Shown: piece by piece, positions 6,842-11,723 of the stretch
How the letters are laid out: every line of letters begins with the position of its first letter
Numbering within the stretch: the stretch's first letter is position 1
Program-made: the position numbers and the translations under genes
DNA from: an uncultured Rubrobacteraceae bacterium
Lineage (GTDB): Bacteria; Actinomycetota; Rubrobacteria; Rubrobacterales; Rubrobacteraceae
NCBI GenBank assembly: GCA_902806015.1
Contig: CADCUZ010000056.1
Coordinates: 462 to 12,184 of the forward strand
Direction of reading: 5' to 3'
DNA length: 11,723 nucleotides
Notes under the pieces: generated by a model
What the model was told of the DNA's origin: nothing
Database searches by the model: none
The model's input: only the letters and a program-made list of their open reading frames with translations

Positions 6842-7281
6842 TACTCGGCCCTCGACACGATGTTGGCCAGCCGCCAGCGCTTGCGGGCCGAGATAGGCCG
6901 GGTCTCGATGATCCTGACCGTATCCCCTACGCGGGCTTCGTTGCCCTCGTCGTGGACCATGAACTTTTTCGAGCGGCGCACGCGCTTCTTGTACTTCGGA
7001 TGGCGCACCAGCGCCTCGACGGAGACCGTCACGGTCTTCTCCGGGGCGTCGGAGACCACTAGCCCGACCCGCTCCTTGCGGCGGTTGCGCTCGGTGTCGC
7101 TCTGGATCTGACCCTCGTCCTGATCGAGCGCCGGACCCTTGGACGGCCCCGCGTCATCGAGACCGGCCTCGACCGTCTCGCCGCCTTCGGCACCCTGTAT
7201 CAGGTCCTGCGGCGTCTCGGGAGGTCGCTCCTCGGTGGCACCCTCGGGCGCCCCGTTCCCTTTTTTCTCTTCCTCAGTCAC
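6841..7281 (-). CDS. rpsQ: 30S ribosomal protein S17 with acidic N-terminal extension
   Basis: The S17 core runs from about residue 66: [20 protein letters not shown] (67-86), [19 protein letters not shown] (94-112), [20 protein letters not shown] (119-138). S17 is an OB-fold protein that binds 16S rRNA early in assembly. The product is 146 residues against the usual 80-95. The first 64 residues form a hydrophilic leader with 18 acidic and only 4 basic residues. I see no in-frame start between the GTG at 7281 and the core, and AGGAG lies 8 bases before that GTG, so the leader is probably translated. Mycobacterial S17 also has a long leader, but to my knowledge a basic, alanine-rich one. The gene starts 2 bases after the rpmC stop. 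Confidence 0.95.
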   Translation of the reverse strand: MTEEEKKGNGAPEGATEERPPETPQDLIQGAEGGETVEAGLDDAGPSKGPALDQDEGQIQSDTERNRRKERVGLVVSDAPEKTVTVSVEALVRHPKYKKRVRRSKKFMVHDEGNEARVGDTVRIIETRPISARKRWRLANIVSRAE

Positions 7282-7283
7282 TA

Positions 7284-7478
7284 TCAGTTCTCCTGCTGTT
7301 TCTGGTTCAGGACGGTGAGTATCCGGGCGATGTTCTTGCGGACCTCTTTTATCTGTCCTGTGTTCTCCAGCTGCCCGGTGGCGTGCTGGAAGCGCAGGTT
7401 GAAGAGCTCGCGCCGCGTGTCGGCGAGGCGCTGCTCAAGCTGCGTAATGTCCAGCTCGCGCACTTCTGCGACCTTCAT
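7284..7478 (-). CDS. rpmC: 50S ribosomal protein L29
   Basis: This 64-residue two-helix protein has the L29 signature: VAEVRELDITQLEQRLADTR followed by RRELFNLRFQHATGQLENTG (22-41) and IKEVRKNIARILTVL. L29 lies by the peptide exit tunnel and takes part in the docking site for trigger factor and SRP. The ATG directly follows the rplP stop (TAGATG), with GGAGG 10 bases upstream. Length is normal. Confidence 0.97.
   Translation of the reverse strand: MKVAEVRELDITQLEQRLADTRRELFNLRFQHATGQLENTGQIKEVRKNIARILTVLNQKQQEN
7290..7294 (-). promoter_or_regulatory. Ribosome binding site fixing the GTG start of rpsQ
   Basis: AGGAG lies 8 bases before the GTG at 7281-7279, inside the last codons of rpmC. 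It supports translation of the long acidic leader of S17. Confidence 0.7.
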
Positions 7479-7895
7479 CTACTGTCCACCTCCCCGCGAG
7501 AGGAAGCGGGTCTTTATGGGAAGCTTCTGGGCGGCCAGGCTCATAGCCTCGCGCGCGAGTTCCTCGTTCACGCCGCTCATCTCGAACATCACGCGGCCCG
7601 GCTTGACCACGGCGACGTAGCCCTCCACGGAGCCCTTGCCGCTTCCCATTCGGGTCTCGGCCGCCTTTTTGGTTACGGGCTTGTGGGGGAATATGTTGAT
7701 CCAGACCTTCCCTCCGCGCTTGATCTTGCGGGTCATCGCGATACGGGCCGCCTCGATCTGGCGGTTGGAGATCCAGGCCGGCTCCAGCGCCTGCAGGCCA
7801 TACTCGCCGAACTGCACGTCGGTGCCGCCCTTGGCCTGTCCCCGCATCTTGCCCCTGTGGGGCTTTCTGTATTTGAGCTTCTTGGGTACAAGCAT
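7479..7895 (-). CDS. rplP: 50S ribosomal protein L16
   Basis: This 138-residue protein shows the L16 pattern: [19 protein letters not shown] at the start, [20 protein letters not shown] (29-48), then the [20 protein letters not shown] stretch and [20 protein letters not shown] (82-101). L16 helps shape the A-site tRNA pocket and assembles late in the 50S. The ATG is 4 bases after the rpsC stop, and only a weak GGCGG/GAGAG lies upstream, so coupling to rpsC is likely. Confidence 0.98.
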   Translation of the reverse strand: MLVPKKLKYRKPHRGKMRGQAKGGTDVQFGEYGLQALEPAWISNRQIEAARIAMTRKIKRGGKVWINIFPHKPVTKKAAETRMGSGKGSVEGYVAVVKPGRVMFEMSGVNEELAREAMSLAAQKLPIKTRFLSRGGGQ

Positions 7896-7899
7896 CTCT

Positions 7900-8568
7900 C
7901 TACCGCCTGATCGCTTCTGGCTGCTCGTCGTGGACGCCGTGGTTGATCCAGACCTTGACCCCGATCTGGCCCATCTGCGTCTTGGCCTCCCTGAAACCGT
8001 AATCTATGTCCGCGTCCAAGGTGTGGAGGGGAACCCGCCCCTCGGAGATGGTCTCAGACCGGCTCATCTCGATACCGCCCAAGCGACCGCCGCACTGGAT
8101 CCTGGCCCCCTGGGCCCCGCTCCTCATGGAGCTGGTCAGGGCCCGCTTCATGGTCCGCCGGAACGCCGCCCGGCTGGCGAGCTGCTCCGCGATGGACTCG
8201 GCCACCAAAGCGGCGTTGAGCTCCGGCCGCGGGACCTCGCGCACGTTGACCTGGACCTTCTTTTTGGTCAGGCGCTCAAGCTCGCCCCTAAGGGCGTCCA
8301 CCTCGCTACCGCCCTTGCCGATAACGATGCCGGGCCGGGCGGTGTGGATGTCCACCGCGATCTCGCCCTGCTCGGCGGCCTTGCGGATGCGGACGTCGGC
8401 TATGCCCGCCCGCGTGAGTTTCTTTTCGATGTGTTCCCGGATCTTGAGGTCCTCGCCGAGAAGCTCGGCAAAATCCTTGTCCGAGTACCAGCTGCTCTTG
8501 AACTCTACCTTCTCGCCTTTGCGCTTGACACCGAGGCGGAAACCTTCGGGATGTACTTTCTGGCCCAT
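7900..8568 (-). CDS. rpsC: 30S ribosomal protein S3
   Basis: The 222-residue product begins [12 protein letters not shown], the S3 signature, and has a KH RNA-binding domain whose GxxG loop is GKGG at 84-87 ([17 protein letters not shown]). The C-terminal domain includes [19 protein letters not shown] (154-172) and GVKVWINHG (203-211). S3 forms part of the mRNA entry channel with S4 and S5, where the helicase activity of the ribosome resides. The ATG is 1 base after the rplV stop, with GAGGAG 4 bases upstream. It lacks the long acidic C-terminal tail seen in some actinobacterial S3 proteins. Confidence 0.98.
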   Translation of the reverse strand: MGQKVHPEGFRLGVKRKGEKVEFKSSWYSDKDFAELLGEDLKIREHIEKKLTRAGIADVRIRKAAEQGEIAVDIHTARPGIVIGKGGSEVDALRGELERLTKKKVQVNVREVPRPELNAALVAESIAEQLASRAAFRRTMKRALTSSMRSGAQGARIQCGGRLGGIEMSRSETISEGRVPLHTLDADIDYGFREAKTQMGQIGVKVWINHGVHDEQPEAIRR

Positions 8569-8569
8569 A

Positions 8570-8938
8570 CTACTCCTCGTCCTCGTCTCCGGGTGTGCCC
8601 ACAGCGACGCCGGCCGGCGCGCCCAAGGTGACGCTTATGTGGCTCGTGCGTTTGCGGATCATGGTCGCCCGGCCCATGGCCCGGGGGCGGAACCTCTTGA
8701 TGGTCGGGCCCTCGTCCACCCGGACGTCCCGGACGAACAACTCGTCCACGTTGGCATCTTCGTTGTGCTCAGCGTTGGCGGCGGCGCTCTTTATAACGTC
8801 GCCGACGATGCCGGCGGCCCGCTTGTTTGTGAAAAGCAAGATGGAGACGGCTTCGGGGAGGCTCTTGCCCCTGACCTCGTCCGCCACCAGCCGCGCCTTG
8901 CGGGGCGCTATGCGGACGAACTTCGCGGTCGCCTTCAT
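8570..8938 (-). CDS. rplV: 50S ribosomal protein L22
   Basis: This 122-residue protein matches L22: [20 protein letters not shown] (6-25), [18 protein letters not shown] (52-69), and the tunnel-hairpin region [21 protein letters not shown] leading to TSHISVTL. L22 lines the peptide exit tunnel with L4, and its hairpin is a known macrolide-resistance site. After the core there is a tail of about 17 residues ending in GDEDEE. The ATG overlaps the rpsS stop by 4 bases (ATGA). An open frame continues upstream to base 9118, but it has no L22-like residues and would lie over rpsS, so I rejected that longer start. Confidence 0.97.
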   Translation of the reverse strand: MKATAKFVRIAPRKARLVADEVRGKSLPEAVSILLFTNKRAAGIVGDVIKSAAANAEHNEDANVDELFVRDVRVDEGPTIKRFRPRAMGRATMIRKRTSHISVTLGAPAGVAVGTPGDEDEE

Positions 8939-9216
8939 CGGCGCCTCGCGGTCCGGTCGCTCTTGACGTGCGTGCGGAAGGTCCGCGTCGGGGCGAACTC
9001 GCCGAGCTTGTGGCCTACCATCGACTCCGTGCAGTAGACGGGCACGTGCTTGCGCCCGTCGTGGACGGCGATGGTGTGGCCGACGAACTCGGGGTAGACG
9101 ACGCTCGCCCGGCTCCACGTCTTGAGCATCCTCTTCTCGTTGTTCTCGTTCATGCGGAGGATGCGCTCCATCAGGCGCTCCTCTACGAACGGCTCCTTCT
9201 TCGATGAGCGCGTCAC
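8935..9216 (-). CDS. rpsS: 30S ribosomal protein S19
   Basis: This 93-residue protein has the S19 core: [20 protein letters not shown] (32-51), [20 protein letters not shown] (52-71), and [12 protein letters not shown] near the C-terminus. S19 sits in the 30S head and contacts the 50S subunit through bridge B1a. The start is GTG, directly after the rplB stop, with a strong AAGGAGG 6 bases upstream. The basic C-terminal tail (KSDRTARRR) is usual. The stop overlaps rplV by 4 bases. Confidence 0.98.
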   Translation of the reverse strand: MTRSSKKEPFVEERLMERILRMNENNEKRMLKTWSRASVVYPEFVGHTIAVHDGRKHVPVYCTESMVGHKLGEFAPTRTFRTHVKSDRTARRR

Positions 9217-10056
<840 letters not shown>

Positions 10057-10057
10057 C

Positions 10058-10345
10058 CTAGACTCCCTCGAACAGCTCTATGCTCTCGCCCGGCGCCAGC
10101 TTCACGACTGCCTTTTTCCACGTGGCGGTCCGGCCTCTGGTGAGGCCCTGGCGCTTGGGCTTGCTCTTGACGTTCACCGTGTTGACCCTCGCGACGCTGA
10201 CGTCGAAGGCGCCCTCCACGGCGCGTTTGATCTGGTTCTTGTTCGCCCGCCGGTCCACCTGAAAGGTGTACTGCCCCTCCGTCTCGATGAGGTTGTAGCT
10301 CCTCTCCGAGATGACCGGACGGATGATCACCTGATGCGGGTCCAC
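10058..10345 (-). CDS. rplW: 50S ribosomal protein L23
   Basis: This 95-residue protein starts [16 protein letters not shown], the L23 N-terminal signature in an actinobacterial style, and continues with [20 protein letters not shown] (30-49) and [12 protein letters not shown] (55-66). L23 is the main docking site for trigger factor and SRP at the tunnel exit. The start is GTG, sharing one base with the rplD stop (TAGTG), with an AGGAGG 4 bases upstream. Length is normal. Confidence 0.97.
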   Translation of the reverse strand: MDPHQVIIRPVISERSYNLIETEGQYTFQVDRRANKNQIKRAVEGAFDVSVARVNTVNVKSKPKRQGLTRGRTATWKKAVVKLAPGESIELFEGV

Positions 10346-10980
10346 TAGCCCTCCTCCCGGTTCCCTGTGAGCTTCGAGTAGGCGGCCCGCGAGAACACGA
10401 CCTCGCGGGCCCGTAGGAGCTCGTAAACTCCGTACTCGCGCGGCCCGACGACGGTAACCTTTGGCAGGTTCCTGAACGAGAGCGCCGCGTTGGCGTCGTC
10501 CTCCGTCAACACGACCAGCACGGGCCCCCCGACCTCCATCCTCTCAAGCAGCTCCCTGGCCTGCTTGGTGGAGGGCTTGACGAAGGCCAGCGAGTCCACG
10601 ACGTAGACCTCGCCGTCGGCGGCCTTGGCGGAGAGGGCTCCGTCGAAGGCGGCGCGGGCCTCTTTGCGGTTTATGCGCTTGCCGTAGCGGGCCGGTTTGG
10701 TCTTGGGACCGCCCCAGGTGCCGCCGCCGACGCGGTTGTGCGGATATGCGTCGCCCACCCGCGCGCGGCCCGTTCCCTTTTGGCGGTACAGCTTCGCGCC
10801 GGAGCCGCTGACCTCGCTGCGGCCCTTGGTGTGGGCCGTATAGCGCCGACGGTTGTCCAGCTCCACGACGACGGCGCGGTGTATGACGTGCTCGTTGGGC
10901 TCCGTGTCGAAGCGCGGGCCTTCGAGGTCCAGCGAAGACTTGGTGCCGCTGCGGGCGTCGAAGAGGTGCGCTTGCGCCAT
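10345..10980 (-). CDS. rplD: 50S ribosomal protein L4
   Basis: The 211-residue product has the L4 tunnel loop: YTAHTKGRSEVSGSGAKLYR, QKGTGRARVGD and GGGTWGGPKTKPARYGKRIN, followed by the conserved LSAKAADGEVYVVD. L4 lines the exit tunnel and, in E. coli, also represses its own operon. Any leader target would lie upstream of rpsJ, outside this window. I chose the ATG at 10980 (MAQAHLFD), 1 base after the rplC stop. A GTG at 10989 would add MSR and overlap rplC by 8 bases; both lie near a partial GGCGGG. The stop shares a base with rplW. Confidence 0.96.
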   Translation of the reverse strand: MAQAHLFDARSGTKSSLDLEGPRFDTEPNEHVIHRAVVVELDNRRRYTAHTKGRSEVSGSGAKLYRQKGTGRARVGDAYPHNRVGGGTWGGPKTKPARYGKRINRKEARAAFDGALSAKAADGEVYVVDSLAFVKPSTKQARELLERMEVGGPVLVVLTEDDANAALSFRNLPKVTVVGPREYGVYELLRAREVVFSRAAYSKLTGNREEG

Positions 10981-10981
10981 C

Positions 10982-11599
10982 CTACTCACCCGCCTTTCTG
11001 ATCTTCACGACTGCGTTCTTGCCGCCGGGTACGCCACCGCGCACCCAGAGCTCGCCCTTCTTGGTGTCCACCGCGACGACCTCGAGGTTGCGCACGGTGG
11101 AGGGCTTGTTGCCCATCTGTCCCGGCATCTTCTGGCCCTTGAAAATACGGGCCGGGTCCGCGGACGCGCCGGCCGAGCCGGGGGCCCGCACGTTGTGCGA
11201 GCCGTGGCTCACCGGGCCACGCCCGAAGCCGTGCCGCTTGACCGTGCCCTGGAAGCCCTTGCCCTTGGACGTCGAGCTGACGTGAACCCTGTCGCCCACC
11301 TCGAAGACGTCGGCCCCGATCGTGCCTCCGACCTCGCCTGAGACGCCGCGAAGCTCCTTGAGATGCTTGCGCGGCGGGGTACCTACCTTGGCGAACGTGC
11401 CAGCGTGAGCCCTGTTCGTGCGGCTGGACTTCGCGAGGCCGAAGCCAACCTGGACGGCCTCGTAGCCGTCACCGTCGGCCGTGCGGGCCGCGGTTACCAG
11501 GTTAGGCTCGACCTCGATCACGGTAACGCCAACGAGCGCGCCGTCGTCCTGGAAGGCCCGGGTCATCTGCTTTTTTATCCCAAATACTGCCGTAGCCAT
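10982..11599 (-). CDS. rplC: 50S ribosomal protein L3
   Basis: This 205-residue protein begins [13 protein letters not shown] and contains the L3 core block at residues 112-162 ([20 protein letters not shown], then [12 protein letters not shown], ending with GQKMPGQMG). The glutamine in GQMG aligns with the one methylated by PrmB in E. coli, though whether it is modified here is unknown. L3 initiates 50S assembly, and its long loop reaches toward the peptidyl-transferase centre. The ATG is 4 bases after the rpsJ stop, with only a weak AAGGCG upstream, so coupling to rpsJ is plausible. Confidence 0.98.
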   Translation of the reverse strand: MATAVFGIKKQMTRAFQDDGALVGVTVIEVEPNLVTAARTADGDGYEAVQVGFGLAKSSRTNRAHAGTFAKVGTPPRKHLKELRGVSGEVGGTIGADVFEVGDRVHVSSTSKGKGFQGTVKRHGFGRGPVSHGSHNVRAPGSAGASADPARIFKGQKMPGQMGNKPSTVRNLEVVAVDTKKGELWVRGGVPGGKNAVVKIRKAGE

Positions 11600-11603
11600 C
11601 GCT

Positions 11604-11723
11604 CTAGGTCGCCTTGATCTCGATATTCACGCCCGACGGCAAGTCCAGCCGCTGCAGCGAATCGACCGTGCGCGGCGTGGGCTGCTGGATGTCTATGAGA
11701 CGCTTGTGGGTGTGCAACTGGAA
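11604..11723 (-). CDS. rpsJ: 30S ribosomal protein S10, C-terminal part (truncated by window edge)
   Basis: The minus strand from the right edge is open in frame for 39 residues before a TAG at 11606-11604. It reads HTHKRLIDI, then [20 protein letters not shown] and EIKAT, matching the C-terminal 40% of S10 (NusE). S10 is a 30S-head protein and, with NusB, a component of transcription antitermination complexes. It is normally the first gene of the S10 operon, so the operon promoter and any leader should lie just beyond the right edge. Confidence 0.95.
   Translation of the reverse strand, partial: FQLHTHKRLIDIQQPTPRTVDSLQRLDLPSGVNIEIKAT

Noticed and set aside
7636..9037. Two overlapping plus-strand open frames of over 330 codons (7636-8631 and 8006-9037)
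   Set aside because: Both are antisense to rplP, rpsC, rplV and rpsS and show no domain. They are GC-rich shadow frames.
8939..9118. A longer rplV with 60 extra N-terminal residues
   Set aside because: The added sequence lies over rpsS in another phase and shows no L22 similarity. The ATG at 8938 gives the standard L22 N-terminus and the common ATGA overlap.

Overview
This window is one continuous piece of the bacterial S10-spc ribosomal protein supercluster, read entirely from the minus strand (transcription runs from high to low coordinates). I find 25 genes and no credible plus-strand gene. The DNA is GC-rich and the proteins look actinobacterial: the L23 N-terminus ([13 protein letters not shown]), an N-terminally extended S5 and S17, a zinc-type S14, and the secY-adk-map-infA order. 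A deep-branching actinobacterium such as a Rubrobacter-like lineage is my best guess. That placement is inferred from general resemblance, not from a search.

Layout in transcription order. 11723-6841 holds the S10 operon: the end of rpsJ (S10), then rplC (L3), rplD (L4), rplW (L23), rplB (L2), rpsS (S19), rplV (L22), rpsC (S3), rplP (L16), rpmC (L29) and rpsQ (S17). 6841-1541 holds the spc operon: rplN (L14), rplX (L24), rplE (L5), rpsN (zinc-type S14), rpsH (S8), rplF (L6), rplR (L18), rpsE (S5), rpmD (L30), rplO (L15) and secY (protein translocase). 1544-127 holds adk (adenylate kinase) and map (type I methionine aminopeptidase). After a 94-base gap the first ten codons of infA (IF-1) run off the left edge, starting at an unusual TTG.

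The genes are packed very tightly. Several starts overlap the preceding stop (4-base ATGA or TTGA overlaps at rplV, rpmD, adk and map; 1-base overlaps at rplW, rplN and rplO), and no gap from rpsJ to map exceeds 17 bases. There is no room for a separate spc promoter between rpsQ and rplN, so the array is probably transcribed and translated as one coupled unit. The only gap large enough for a new promoter is the one before infA. Together the genes supply core parts of both ribosomal subunits, the membrane channel for export, nucleotide balance (Adk), N-terminal methionine removal (Map) and translation initiation (IF-1).

I found no new biological system, mobile element, CRISPR array or RNA gene. 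The points worth a second look are an acidic ~64-residue N-terminal extension on S17, an RGG-rich ~52-residue N-terminal extension on S5, an unusually acidic LID in adenylate kinase, and the TTG start of infA lying inside a 12-base palindrome. Seven of the 24 visible start codons are GTG or TTG.
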